DNA from: Pogostemon cablin
Taxonomy: Eukaryota > Streptophyta > Magnoliopsida > Lamiales > Lamiaceae
DNA: 64,000 bases
Reading direction: 5' to 3'
Assembly: GCA_023678885.1 (NCBI GenBank)
Contig: CM042972.1
Coordinates: 12,358,501 to 12,422,500, forward strand
Made by a program: the position numbers and the translations under genes. Numbering within the stretch: the stretch's first letter is position 1; each line of letters starts with the position of its first letter. This document shows positions 35,665 to 48,118 of this stretch, piece after piece. The notes beneath the pieces are model-generated. The model was not told where the DNA came from. It worked only from the letters and a program-made list of their open reading frames with translations, and did not search any database.

Positions 35665-36320
35665 AAAGTATAAGAATTGATTCAAGCATTCTTGAATCGA
35701 TTTACCTCTTAAGAATCGATTCTTTAAGAGGAAAAGAATTGATTGAAGTATTCTTGAATCAGTTTACCTCTTAAGAATCGATTCTTCAAGAGAAAAATAA
35801 CTGATTCATGTATTCTTGAATCAATTTACCTCTTAAGAATCGATTCTTTAAGAGGAAGAGAATTTATTCTCTTATGAATCGATTCTTCAAGAGGAAAATA
35901 ATTTATTCAAGTATTTTTTAAATATATTTACATATTAAAAATTAATTTTTTAAGAGTAAGAGGATTGATTCAAGTATTCTTGAATCGATTTACATCTTAC
36001 GAATATTTCTGATTCGATTTATCTCTTAAGAAGAGATTCTTCAAGAGGAAGAGAATTGATTCAAGTATTATTGAATAGATTTACATATTAAAAATTGATT
36101 TTTCAAGAGTAAGAGAATCGATTAAAGTATTCTTGAATCAATTTACATCTTAAGAATCGGTTCTTCAAGAGGAAAAAAATCGATTCAAGTATTACATTTT
36201 AAGAATCGATTCAAGTATTCTTTAAGATCTACCTCTAAAGTATTGATTTAAGTATTCTTCAAGAGGATCGACAATTCAAGTACTCTTGAATCGATCTACC
36301 TCTAAAGAATAAGAGGTTGA
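35665..36320. repeat. Array of palindromic 62-bp repeats
   Basis: About ten units. The core CCTCTTAAGAATCGATTCTT starts at 35705, 35767 and 35829, exactly 62 bp apart, and later units are more diverged or rearranged. Each unit holds two palindromes: one centred on AATCGATT with flanking CCTCTT/AAGAGG arms (about 27 bp), and one of the form GATTCAAG-nnnn-CTTGAATC. Adjacent units can also pair with each other. No coding frame persists. I do not recognise the family. Confidence 0.9.
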
Positions 36321-36394
36321 AAAACTAATTCATGTATAGAATCGAAAGTTTAAGTTCTTTAAATTAAATTATTATTTCATAGCAAATAACATTA

Positions 36395-36852
36395 AGAACC
36401 TGTTTAGTAGAGAGGATTTAAAGCATGAAATGATTATAGGATCAGAAAAAGATGTTTGGTAATATGAAATGATTCCTATACAGTAACTTAGTTCCCAACT
36501 ACTAAGAAATCAGTGATTCCTCTATAAATCATAAATTGGTCTCTATGGCTTTAAATCAATTCTTCATTCCTATGCATACGTGAATATTTATAATTTATAT
36601 TTTTATTAAAAAAAACTCTTGAGTCTTCATAATAATAACCGGAATTCTTAAATAAGTAATTAAAAAAAACTCATAAAATATTTTATTCAATTCCAAAGAA
36701 CTATTACGAACAAAAAAAAACAGAAGTTATATGATAGCCATTCATGTCATTAACCAAACAATCTCTCTAAATAAACAACATTAATTATCATTCCCTACTA
36801 TTATTACTATCATCATTCTCATTCCCATTCTTATTATTGAACCAAACGCCCC
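36395..36852. mobile_element. Tourist-like MITE, 458 bp
   Basis: The right end, read as its complement, is GGGGCGTTTGGTTCAATAAT. The left end AGAACCTGTTTAGTAGAGAG is a degenerate match. TTA flanks both sides (36392-36394 and 36853-36855), as in PIF/Harbinger MITEs. Confidence 0.65.
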
Positions 36853-36855
36853 TTA

Positions 36856-37739
36856 AAATTGAGTTTGTAAATCTTTTTTAATTTTTTAAATTTGGTATAT
36901 TAATATTTATTTATTTATATATCTTAATTATTCAATTATGATATATGGATTATAAAATTTATTTTCTTTAGTTGTTTACATAATTTGAAACTAATAAATT
37001 TAAATAAAAAATAAATTAATAAATTCATTACGAATTATGAATATTTAAAAGAATATTATATATAAATTATATATATATATATATAATTTAAAAAAATACA
37101 AGTCAATATTCTTTCAAATAATTAGAATATATGTATATATATTAACTATTTACATGATTTAGTTATATGTTATATTATCAAAAGTCAATTGTTATAATTT
37201 GTTGTACATTCTTTACATTGATGAAATAAATTTTCTAGCCATAAGAAAAAAAATCCTTAATTAATGTTGTTATGTTATATAACACGGATTATTTAATTAT
37301 AAAAAATAAGAATAATAATTAAATGATGATGCGTTGTACGTGGGCTATATATATGAGAGAGAGAATAAAGAAGAGAGAAGAGATGAGAGTGAAATAAATG
37401 ATAGGCGACTGAGTTGAGGTTTAATAGGGTTTATAAAAATATATAGAAGTGAATTTTTAAATATAGGTATGGTTTTGAAATTAAAAAATTGGATTTAAAA
37501 TCCGAAAACAAAAGTCACTTTATGGTATGCTTATTTCAAGTTCATGTAGACTTAATAAATCATGAATAATGATAATTTATATTTGTTTTGAATTTTGGTT
37601 TGATGATTTAATTTAAATTTTTTTAAATTAAAATTAGTATAATTGATTTTTAAAATTGAATAATTTTTATTTAATGAGAAAATTTTACATTGATTCTCTT
37701 AATATGAAAGATATTTCATTCAATTGAGTGAAGGCACCC
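36856..37739. other. Intergenic, nothing recognised
   Basis: Very AT-rich. It includes a short TA run at 37066-37084 and a GAGAGAGA tract near 37355. No gene is seen. Confidence 0.4.
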
Positions 37740-38499
37740 TCCTCCGGGCAATGTTACTTTTTAAAATGTCAATTACTACTTCTCTTGAAATAGTTATATT
37801 TTGTCTTACTCAAAAGTAATTAGTCTTTGATCTGAAGATTAATAGTTTTGTATAATAAATATTTTGTGGCATGTGAGAATATTCTTTTTGGGGTTCACTT
37901 TTCTCTGTGTAAGATATATTTCTAAAAGTGGACAAAGCCCATTTGCATAAAGCCCAAACTCACTTGAATGAAGCATGGTTAATACACGACATATTAAACA
38001 GTGGGAATCAAGAGATGATTGAATAAATTAGATTTCAGTTACCTTCCTATATATCAAGATATGATGTGACACATCATTGTAAAAAGGATTCTTGTGATAA
38101 ATGTTGGTATATGGTGTTACATCTATTTAAATTAATTTCTGTTGAGAAGGAAATTACCTCTCTTCAATTATCTTTCTTTGTTTTTAGAGGGTATGCCTAT
38201 TTTGAAGAAATGAAATTTGATTAGATAGGAAGTCTAAATAGTAAAAAATCCATAAGGTCGAAACTTTTTTAGAGTGAAAGTATTAAGACTGAGTCTGTAA
38301 TGCTGGTGATCTGCTAAATGAAATATCTCGAGGAAATGATGGAGTCATCTCAACAGTTTAAAACAATTATTTTAGTTTACTCCCGCTCTTAAATTTGAAT
38401 ATTCGTGTGATACTACTAGTTATAAGATCATCATTCCTTCTTTTAAATACTGATATTATTGAATCATTGTTTATTGTAAGATCATATAGTTCTTTTAAT

Positions 38500-38511
38500 T
38501 GGTATCAAATC
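38500..38511 (+). other. Copia primer-binding site
   Basis: TGGTATCAAATC differs by two bases from the usual plant copia site TGGTATCAGAGC. Confidence 0.75.
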
Positions 38512-38639
38512 TAAAACTAGTTGTAAACAGATTTGATTCTGGAACCTCTCAGAAATCTCGCAATTGAATGCTTGTGAAGCAGGATAATAAATATATTCTT
38601 CATATCTCGATTGATCCAACTATTCGTACTGAAAATCCA

Positions 38640-40254
38640 TGATGAATGTTTTCTCAAAGCATAGAGAGAAGGTGTTTGAAAGGCTATTCGAGATTGATAG
38701 ATTCATTTTGTAGTCACGGACGCACATGGAAATGAGAACCCCAAACTAGAAAACTGGATGGATTAAGAAAAGTTGGGTGATGCTGCATATAATAAAGTTC
38801 TATTACTATATGCTATTCTCACCTCAGTGGATCAACAATGACACTGTCTCATTATTATATGCACCCAGACCAAGGAAGCATTAAAGATTCTATCTGTTCA
38901 ATTTGAAGGTACATACTCAATGCGTGACTCTAAAATTCAAAGGTAGATGACCGAATATTAAGTGAATAAATATGAGGAAACGATAGCTGTTTATTTTACT
39001 CATCTATCATAAATCAATCTCACATGCTTGGTCATATCATTCCAGAATAAAAACAAGTTTAAAAGATCCTAAGAACCTTACCTAGAAGGTTCGATGAGAA
39101 AGTAACAGATCTAAAAACTTTCAGAAAAATCCAACCAATTGTACTTGAAGAGTTAATGGGTGATCTTCATGCATATGAAATGAACATTGGATATGATGCT
39201 ATCAAATCTAAAGGAATAAGCATTGCTTTTGTTGCTAAAAGTCAACAATTTGAGGATGATGACTAGCTATCAAATCAATCTTAAAGAATTTGAGGAAAGT
39301 ATTGCACTTTTAATTAAAAATTTTGAAAAGATGAAAAGAAAGTTTCAAAGACCTTTTGCTGGAAAGAAGGGAAAATCCTCGTAAAGCTTAATGGAGAAAA
39401 AATATTTCCCAAAAAGTCACAAAACAAGTTTGGAAATGGAAACTTTCAACTCGAGAAAGATCAATGCGGGGAATGCCATGGGTTTGGACATTTTAAAGGT
39501 AAATTCCAAACTTCTTAAAAAAACCAAGGCTCTCAAGGCCACATGGAGTGTTTCAGATTCATATAAGGAACTTTCAAAGGAGAATCATACTGCCATAAGA
39601 TTTTCATTGATTGGTAACAAGTGTTCAATTTTAATGATGATCATGATGTTGATTGAGGTGAAGAAGAAATCCCAACGTTAGAAAAAATGCCGAGAATGCA
39701 CATAGAAGACACTGAAAAGTGGTCGCAAGCCACCACTATCATAAAAAAACTAGAAACACAAGTTGCAACTCGATCTGGAATCAAAAGATAAAGTTTCTCA
39801 AACGAAGATTACTGAGCTTGATGAAGTTGTGGGTGATCTCTCCATAAAGAATGTTGAGTTGATGAAGGAACATACATAAACGCAAAAAAAAACTGTCTAT
39901 TTTTCATGAGTTGAAACTCAATAAGCAAATTTGTGCTTATCATCTCAACTTAATAGATTCTTTTAAATTTGGACTTGCCTTTGTTCAACAGGAAATGGAA
40001 AATGGCTATGATGAAAGACCATCTCTAGAAATTAAACTATGAGAATCAAAAGTAGTTGGAGTACTCAACGTCATTACGAAACAAATTTAGGCCAACAAGA
40101 TGGAACAGGATAAGCTGAGTAATCTCATATATCGATTGAATACTAGCAAAGACAAACAAAATGAATTCTTGTAGTGGGAAAAAGTTCATGGAAGTAGGCA
40201 TTGGTTTTTATGAGAGTATAAAAATTGATTCTTACCGTATGTTTAGTCTGTGTG
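38640..40254 (+). pseudogene. Copia gag, decayed
   Basis: Gag is the particle protein of Ty1/copia elements. Fragments in shifting + frames follow the UBN2-type gag order. First comes ENPKLENWMD then KLGDAAYNKVLLLYAILTSV, then TKEALKILSVQFEGTYSMRD, the diagnostic block, near 38870-38930. Next is EESIALLIKNFEKMKRKFQR near 39290-39345, then the zinc knuckle CGECHGFGHFKGKF near 39465-39500. In the knuckle the last Cys is replaced by Phe. A Lys/Glu-rich coiled region with ITELDEVVGDLSIKNVELMK (about 39805) follows, then GKKFMEVGIGFYESIK near 40180. Many stops and shifts are present. The frame is cut by the gypsy insertion at 40255. Confidence 0.82.
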
Positions 40255-41922
40255 TGATACAGTTATTTTATAAACGAGATCTAATAAGAAGATTTAAACT
40301 CCTCCGAAAAGGCCAGAGGTGGAATCCTGCCAAAAGCTTGTTTCTATAATCTGGTGAATGCCCTCAAATGAGTAGAGATCCCCAATTAAATATGTTTCAA
40401 AGATAACAATTACCCTTAGTAGGCAGGTGTCCGATGTAGCTGACTGCTCTCCTTCAAGCATAGGGATATACCCCCTCGCATCTTAGACCGCGTTGCTCAC
40501 GCCTCCGATGCTACCATCCTTGCCCGATGCTCAAGCCACTGGATACTCAACAAGATGGTCTTTCAAGACCTCCTTTCCATCTTCAACGATGGTTCTAATC
40601 TTAGCGCTCACGCCTGTCTTCCTTATGGTTTTGACATAAGTTGGCCACGACTTTTATGGTGCTAGTGAAAATATCTTTCATAGTGGGAGCAGGACTACAT
40701 ACTCTGGTGTGGCAATCCTCTTCCAATGACAAGCATGCCAACCTAAGCCCGTTTGCTGATCACGAAGCCTAAGCCTAATTATGGCCAAGTCCTTCTGCCC
40801 TAGATTAGCCCCTATTGATTTGCTCCAAGCCACAACCCATTGTTGGTTGGTAAACTCTTTAGTCACTTCATTGATATCTAGCCATAGTAGTAGATGGACG
40901 TAGCCTTTATCCACCGCCTCTCACTTGCTCAGCTTGATCTCCCATGATTCCTTGATATCTTGGCTAGTCAGTTGTCCATCTTTTGCACGAACCTCTTTTT
41001 GACGGCATGCATGTATTTTTTCAGTCATTTTATCCTGATTCCATAGTTGTCTCGAGCCTCTAAAGCTTTGTAGGAGTATATCTCTAGTAGCTTAGATGTG
41101 AGACAAGACATGGATGTGACTGATCTTGCTGTGTCCTTGTACAACCTACTTGCAGACAAAACATACTTCCTCTTTTGCTGGATGGCTACTTCTTGATGGA
41201 GATGTTAGGGAAGGCTTTTAATGCAGTTGTGGACAGCCCCCTACCTTTCTATGACAAGTCTCATCCCCCACTTTTCATGCTGCTCAGACTTTCTGGACTT
41301 TTCTTTTTGTGGAAGCAGAACATTCCTTCTTTCTTATCCTATAACTATCGTAGGATAGCTTTTTTATAGTCAGTTTGATTGTGCATTTCCTACCGCACTC
41401 TTAATTCTTGTTTCCAAACCTGCTTCACTTTTGCTTATCCGGTATCCCGCCGATTTCAACCTCCAACTCAGACGAAAGGCCTATATCCTAGGGTTGTTTC
41501 GACTTGGGCCGTGCCCCCTTTCCCAAGCTCAGCTACTTCTGGTTGCTCCTTGCCCAAACGACCACCAATGCTTATTTTTGTGTTTTATTGTTTCAGTCTC
41601 ATCAATTCAACCAAATGTGGCATAAAGAATCATATGATCTTAGTTGAATTTATTTTGGGTTAGTTGTTTGACCCTCTTTAAAACCTATTGTTTGGTTAGA
41701 ATTTATTTTGGGTCACCTGTTTGACCCTCGTTGAAGCCTTGGTTAGGCTTCTGTTCTTGACTTCTGTTTATCCCCTTCTTATTTAATGCAACATCTATGG
41801 GCCTTAGTGGGGCCATGCACAAAGTCAATCTAATAATTACTAGTGGGCCATAAAGCCCATTTAATTAATCTTCAATTTCTTTTTGGACTTCTCTTATACG
41901 TACAATCAGAGAAGGTGTATTA
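40255..41922 (-). repeat. 3' LTR of the gypsy element, interrupted
   Basis: The parts 40255-40420 and 41802-41922 together match the intact LTR at 50966-51228 (TTTAAACTCCTCCGA, CCCCAATTAAATATGTTTCA, TAATAATTACTAGTGGG, ATCAGAGAAGGTGTAT). The inner end is TGTATTA instead of TGTATCA. The remaining 1381 bp are an insertion. Confidence 0.9.
40421..41801. mobile_element. Unclassified 1.38-kb insertion in the gypsy LTR
   Basis: It is flanked by a 7-bp direct repeat CCTTAGT (40414-40420 and 41802-41808) that is single in the intact LTR (51110-51116), so it is an insertion with target duplication. The ends (AGGCAGGTGTCCGATG and AACATCTATGGG) show no inverted repeat or poly(A). It is more GC-rich than the surroundings. 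A 60-bp internal duplication (GAATTTATTTTGGGT then TGTTTGACCCTC) lies at 41650-41735. Open frames of 60-95 codons show nothing I recognise. It could be a truncated retroposon or a transposon with captured host sequence. Confidence 0.75.
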
Positions 41923-42228
41923 ATTGCCTCCCTGGTCAAAGCAGCCTTGACCCTAAGACTGAAATTTAAAAACTGCCCATCATATCGGCTACATCAACTC
42001 AGCTGTTGTCTAATTCTCCACCTCATCTCCACTTGATAAGAACTTGTTCTACCTTTGAGCTGTCTATATCTACAATACGACAATCCAAAACAAACTCTGG
42101 CAAAAATGGTGGGTCCATAGCTAGCAAATCCTTTTGTAAAGAAAATGACCAATCTGTCCCCAACTGCTGGCTTTAATGACCACCTTTGAAATGGGAGCCT
42201 CCGCATCCTTCCTTTTCTCCATCTCATT

Positions 42229-45222
42229 TGTGAAGTATAAACCTCATTCAAATATAGTGGAGTGTGATGAATGGGTTGTCTGTATTTTTAGCTCATGTGC
42301 GATCAGAATACATGAGTGATCATGTGCAACAAGTTGTAGAGCTCAACATGAGCTGCAAGTCATCCAATCGGTGCACAAGTGGACAAGGGGTTTTGAAGTG
42401 AGTGGATATGATTCGTTTAGATGAGTTATGTGCAGTTCTATACATGGATAGAAACCTTAACACATCATCTATCCATTGAGATCAAATAAGGGCGGTTTTG
42501 AAATCATTTAACAGCCCAAACGAAGGCTAGAATAGTGCACCAGCAAGTAGTCCTATAACTTCCTGCAGATTAGTATTTAAACTGATGTATGACTTAATTC
42601 TTATTATAATCTCCTTCATACTCTCATAAGCAATGAGATACTCTCTCTATAGTGGATGTAGGCTCGTTAGTGAGCCGAACCACTATAAAATATCCTCATG
42701 TTCTTGTTTTTTCTTTGTCTTTAGATTTAGGCTTGAATCTTTCAATGTTTAAGTTCCTTCATTAATCTGCTAACTGCCAAATCCCATGACAATTGGCACC
42801 GTCTGTGGGAATGGAGGAAAAAATGAGAAGGATCAAGATGATATCTACATGGTTCGAAGTCAAGAATGGAGGATTTTATAATGAAGATGAAGAAAACAAG
42901 TGGTTGATCAAGTTCTAAGGGATCTTATAAAGAAGAATATTGGTTAATTGACAGCCTGCATCGACAGATAGGTTGATTGGCAAAGAGGTTATCGAAGAGA
43001 TGAATTCTGAGGATTCTTCTTAATGGGGATGAGATATCATGGGAGGGGTGAAAACCCAGAATGATATATCGTTGAGAATAGATTGTTGAGGGGAATGGGA
43101 TCGCAAGAGAGTCATCAAACATCTAGTGGAAGGTTTGCAGATTAAACGTAATGTTGATTCCGACATGGATTCGGCCTTTGGAAATGGATGGCTTCTACGG
43201 TGATCTTAGGCGACTATGGAATGCAGATCAGTTAGAGGGAGATGGAAGAACTTTTTGAACGACAGTTCGGAGGTGGGTTCGAGATTTCTGGTAGTGGTTT
43301 TTGGTTATGTAACAGGTGGAGGTGGTTCCAAGAAAGGTTTTTGGCAGAAGCAATATGAACTCCGGTGGCCCAGGATTGAATTTTAAACGAAGACATCAAG
43401 GTTTCAGTTTAGACAGAAACCAATCGGCTGGAGTACATCGTGACATATAACAGAACTGGATACCGAAAGATCAATCACGATTTCGGAAGCAGTGATTAGG
43501 GTTATTGTCCTACAGCAATAGATTTGGAGCGGTTGACATGGGATCGACGGCCAGACAGGAAGCGGACGGGATCGACGACGGGTAACAACTTTTAGAGGTG
43601 AACCAGTGTGACCATCTTTTCGGTGAGAAGGTTGGGTCGTGATTATCGGTGAGAAACTTGGTTCCGCAATGATGTCATTCTCCGGTATAATGGTGGCGTG
43701 CAGCGGCGGCTTGAGGTGACGGGTACAGTAGTCTCCAATGGGATTATTGGAGTTGCAGATGTCGACGTCTTCGGCAACTGAAAATGACTGAGCGTTGAAG
43801 CCATGATAATTAAATCCAGCAGCAATTGAGAATTGCTTCTGGTGAGGATAAGCAGCATTGTTCAAATGCAAAGAATTAGATTCTCACTCATAGTTGAGGT
43901 AAGGATCTGATTCAAGACAGATTCCAACAGAGGGAATTAAGGTTGAACTTTGCATATGTGTGTCAGCTATGCAGGTTAGGATCTCATGTTAGATGGTGGA
44001 GTACAAAAAGCTGGAAATTTTAATTTTGAATCGGTGAGCAGTGGATCTCAATGGAGATGGCAAAACAGATATATCTTTGGTTCAATACGTGTTCACTATA
44101 GATTCGAAGAACTAAATTGGTACAGGGTAGTGTCCCAGCATTATTTTAAAATGCTGTAACAATGGCATAGAACTCCTCGGAAGGTGGAGTCAGGATATAT
44201 GCTTTTAGGTGAAATGATCATGCTTAATAGTTTGATTCACACAAAGAAGAGGTTAGCTTAAGAAGGTTTGTAAGAAATGAAGGTTTTTTTGTAAATGATT
44301 AGTGTTCGGGGAAGTAGCGGATTCAACGGGGTAGTTAGGGGATGTAGTGACTTGGACTCGGTGGCGTTACATAGGGCCAGAGTGACGTGGATGCAAAGAG
44401 CAAGTGGGAGAAAGCATCGGGTAATCCTAGTGAGTAAGAATCAACTTCAAAGTGATGGCACTTTTCAATAGGAAAAAGGTTCGAACTTATTGTGGCTCGG
44501 CAGTATGTCAACGTTGATACATTGGAGGTGTTGCTCAAGGTGGAGCAATGATGAAAGGTGTTTCTCAAGGTGGAGCAATTGGTTGAAAGGTTGATACTCA
44601 AGGTGGAGTAGTGATGGAGAAATGGGTTGTTATAGTTGAATAAGGTTTAAGGTGGAGAATTGTGAAGTATAAACCTCATTCAAACATGGTGGAGTGTGAT
44701 GAATAGGTTGTCTGTATGTTTAGCTCATGTGTGATTAGAATACATGAGTGATCATGTGCAACGGGGTGTAGAGCTCAACATGTGCTGTAAGTCATCCAAC
44801 TGGTGCACAAGTGGACAAGGGATTTTAAAGTGAGTGGATAGGATTCGTTTGGATGAGTTATGAGTAGTTATATACATGGTTAGAAACCTTGACACGTCAT
44901 TTATTCATTGAGATTAGATTAGGGTGGTTTTGAAATTGTTTAACAGCCCAAACGAAGGCTGGAATAGTGAACAGCAAGTAGTCCTATAACTTCCTGTAGA
45001 TTAGTATTTAAGCTGATGCTTGGTTTAATTCTCATTGTAATCTCCTTCATTCTCTCATAAGCAATAAGATACTCTCTCTATAGTGGATGCAAGCTTGTTA
45101 GTGAGCCAAATCACTCTAAAAAATTCTCGTATTCTCATTTCTTCTTCATCTTTAGATTTAGGCTTGAATGTTTCAATGTTTAAGTTCCTTCATCAATCTG
45201 CTAACTGCCAAATCCCATGACA
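42229..45222 (+). mobile_element. LTR retrotransposon without coding genes (LARD/TRIM-like)
   Basis: Direct repeats 42229-42791 and 44661-45222 (about 563 bp) start TGTGAAGTATAAACCTCATT and end CAAATCCCATGACA. The 5' LTR is followed by ATTGGCACCGTCTGTGGGA, a TGG-starting primer-binding-site motif. The 3' LTR is preceded by AAGGTTTAAGGTGGAGAA, a purine-rich tract. The 1.87-kb interior has only short frames without known domains. No 5-bp duplication is visible at the outer borders (TCATT versus ATGAA), which may mean decay or recombination. It lies inside the gypsy interior. Confidence 0.88.
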
Positions 45223-46975
45223 ATGAAACTCCACAGTGGACTACAAAAAAAAAGTGAGGAGTTTCATACATATATAGAAAGAGCGTAAATTATATAGAGA
45301 GAAGAACCTCTGTCATGGTATACGATAGAACATCCTTCAAATCAGATAGTTCAAGATCATTCACAGATTTGTTCCTCTTCATTTTCATAGTTTTCATCAC
45401 CTCATGCGCAACAAACTGCAACACAGAAAGTAATTTAGAAAAAATGATGGAACATAGATAAAAGAGAGCAAAATAAAAAATACTCACGTCGGGGGGTGAA
45501 TCTTTTAGGAGCCTTCTTCTTAGAGAAGAAGACAAACATCTTGAATGTGTAAAAAAATGAAAGGTATGCACGGGAGTGGATTGGAGGGGAGGGGAGCTAA
45601 AGACAATAGTGGAAACTGACGACAATATAAATAAAGTAAACTGTTAGAGGGGCAGGGGTAATTATCAATATGCCTCTGCCCCAAAAAAATTGAAAATGTA
45701 AGTTTTGTGTCTGGGGGTTTTATTCTTACAAATACATATGCGGCTCCTCCGAAATGCTCCATATGTTTTCTAATGGTGATTGTGTATGGATGTGTGCGTT
45801 TATAAAATGTTAGTTTGGATTTAGAGGACAATGGGTGTTCTCTGAAAAAGTTCTGAGAGTGAGAGTGGGAGAGAGAAACAAGGTATGACAACAAGACTGC
45901 CAAAATAATAAATTTATGGGAAAGCAATTTCTGAAGTAATAAGGTCTAGAATGGCTTATGAGGTAAGCCAGATGAAGGAATTGAGGTTCCCACACTCTTG
46001 GCTGTCGTCATATTAGTGGGTCAATGACCAGATTCTTAAATATATGCGCACACCAACATAATCGCAAGTGAAGAGGTTGGCTTGAAATTTGAGGAAATTG
46101 TACCGAATGTTAAGTTTGTGATACTTAGACTAATGGTGGTTGTGTGTGATTATAAATTATTAGTTTGGATTTGGAGGACAATGGTTTTTCTCGAGAGTGG
46201 GTGTGGTAACTCATGGCATTCATGTCTTTGATTAAAAAAAACTAAGTGAGATTCTCAACGGATTTTGTTTAATATCTGACCATTATACTGTTTTTACTTT
46301 CTTGGCTTTTAGATTCATTTGATGTGGTATTTTAAGTTATTATCATTCACTCTGTTTTATATTTTTAGTGCTTGAGTACTTGTCGCTAAAATTTTATGAA
46401 GTTATTGTCTTGATTTTGTTCCCTCCTTATTTGAACAAGAAACTTTCTTATTTCTCGATGCTTTTGAGAATTCTAATCTACTCTTTTATGTAATGAAATA
46501 GCTAAAGTGGTTTGTTTTGTAGGGATAGATGGTAATGCTGAGAACATGGAAAAGAAAGGAAGTTGAATTTCAGCAATCAGGAGGGCTTTTACTCACAGCT
46601 CAAAGGAGAAGCCATCCTACATATGCTATTCGAATAAACGACATCCTTTCAATTTTACAAGCTCGTTGCTTCGTTAGCTGATATAATATGGCATGTGGTT
46701 AGTTTAGTGAGGCAATTTCATGTTTAAAAGTGCTTAACTCGATGGAAATTCACTTATTAACTGAAGCTTTAAGTCTTTTGTTTCTATGTAGCGTGTGGTG
46801 TTTGCCAGAGTATGAGATGAGATCAACCCACATGTGTTGTTTTAGGGTACATAAAATAAAAGCAAGAAGTGGGATAAGAGAACTTCGAAGACATGGAGAA
46901 ACCAAATAATTCATTACTTACTCGATTCAGAGAACTGAGTAGCATTGAAAATATACTAGGGGATGCTGATCAGTT
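45223..46975. other. Unexplained segment inside the gypsy element
   Basis: It lies between the nested LTR element and the gypsy integrase and matches no gypsy domain I know. A partial duplication exists: TTAGTTTGGATTTAGAGGAC at 45808 and TTAGTTTGGATTTGGAGGAC at about 46160. Minus-strand frames at 45290-45927 include a charged stretch (KTMKMKRNKSVNDLELSDLK) that could be a captured host exon, with an AG acceptor-like site upstream. I assign no function. Confidence 0.4.
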
Positions 46976-46979
46976 TCTC

Positions 46980-48050
46980 ATTAGGCCTCCTACATCTTCA
47001 CAAGAACCGAAAACGCCACCTACTCTACTTTGAAAACAAGCACCTTTGAGGGGTATTTCTCCAGTGGCTGTCTCCCCAAATGCGCTCCTCCATAGTAAAT
47101 GGCCCATAGAAACGAGAACTTAGTTCATGTTACCCGCTTTAAAGAGGGAACATTGTCTATATGGTCTGAATTTCAAATACACATTATCTCCAGGTGAAAA
47201 TTCCAAATGTCGGCTATGATTATTTACCTCTTTAACCATCCATTGCTGTGTCCTTTCCAAATGTATATGTAACGAGCTTAGAATCTCATCTTGGTTCAAC
47301 AAAAATTCAGCTAGCTGCTATGTTCGTATCTTTCTAGGAAGGAAAGGAACCAACGGGAGAGGGGACGCCCATAGAGTATTTCGAAAGGTGAGACGCCTGC
47401 AGTGGAGTAAAATCCCCTATTATAACTAAATTCTACCAAAAGAAACTATTTTTCCTAACTCTTCGGGCGTTCTGAAGAGAAACATCGAAGATAAGTCTCC
47501 ACATAATGATTAAGAACTTTGGTTTGACCATTTATTTCTGGATGATAGGCAGAACTCATTCATAATTTCATCCCAATTGATTTAAATAGTTCCTCCCAAA
47601 ATGAATTCAGAAAGAGAGGGTCAAAATCACACACGATTGAGGCAGACACCTCATAAAGCCATATATTTCTCGAGCGAAAACATCAACCACTGTTTTGCAG
47701 TAAAAGAATGTGAAAGGCCCAAGAAATGGCCATACTTTTAAAATCTATCCACAACAACCAGAATGCAATTGATGCCAGAAGAGCGAGGCAACCCCGAAAT
47801 AAAATCTATGCTTATATCCTCCCAAACTCAAGTTGGAATAGGTAATGGAGACAGAAGACCTGCTAGAGATTTTGTCTCATATTTATTTCGCTGACATACA
47901 TCACATTCTGCAACAAACTTCATAATATCTCTCATCATACCTGGCTAATATAAATTAGTAGAGAGTCGTTTGTAAGTGTGAAGAGACATTGAATGACCCC
48001 CGACTATAGAAGCATGGAGTTCTTATAAAAGGCGAGTCGCCCAAGATATC
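46980..48050 (-). pseudogene. Gypsy integrase, decayed
   Basis: Integrase inserts the element's cDNA into chromosomes. On the minus strand, fragments in order are: YWPGMMRDIMKFVAECDVCQ-type zinc-binding region text near 47890-47950; LAGLLSPLPIPT, ISIDFISGLPRSSGINCILV with the first catalytic Asp near 47750-47860; SSAYHPEINGQTKVLN with the catalytic region near 47530; and a C-terminal stretch with WMVKEVNNHSRHLEFSPGDN and VYLKFRPYRQ (47120-47302). Remains of the SSRFYGPF motif lie near 47090-47130. Multiple stops and frameshifts are present. I see no chromodomain. Confidence 0.85.
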
Positions 48051-48118
48051 GTCAAAGAATGGACGCCAATGGTCACCACCAACACTAAAGCCATGAGCTC
48101 CTTTTCATAAGCTGATTT

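Noticed and set aside
36395..36852. Palindromic array and MITE as one element
   Set aside because: The MITE has its own TTA duplications and ends; the array stops about 75 bp earlier.
39391..39681. Separate 96-codon gene in the copia region
   Set aside because: Its text matches the copia gag zinc-knuckle region and following linker, so it is a gag fragment, not an independent gene.
43404..43871. 155-codon minus-strand frame in the gene-less LTR element
   Set aside because: No recognisable domain, opposite to the element's orientation, and an overlapping second frame of similar quality.
42229..45222. Reading the direct repeats as a simple segmental duplication
   Set aside because: TG...CA ends, a primer-binding-site motif after the first and a purine tract before the second fit an LTR element better.
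45520..45927. 135-codon minus-strand frame
   Set aside because: Ser/Leu/His-rich, overlapped by another frame and lacking any domain; kept only as part of the unexplained segment.
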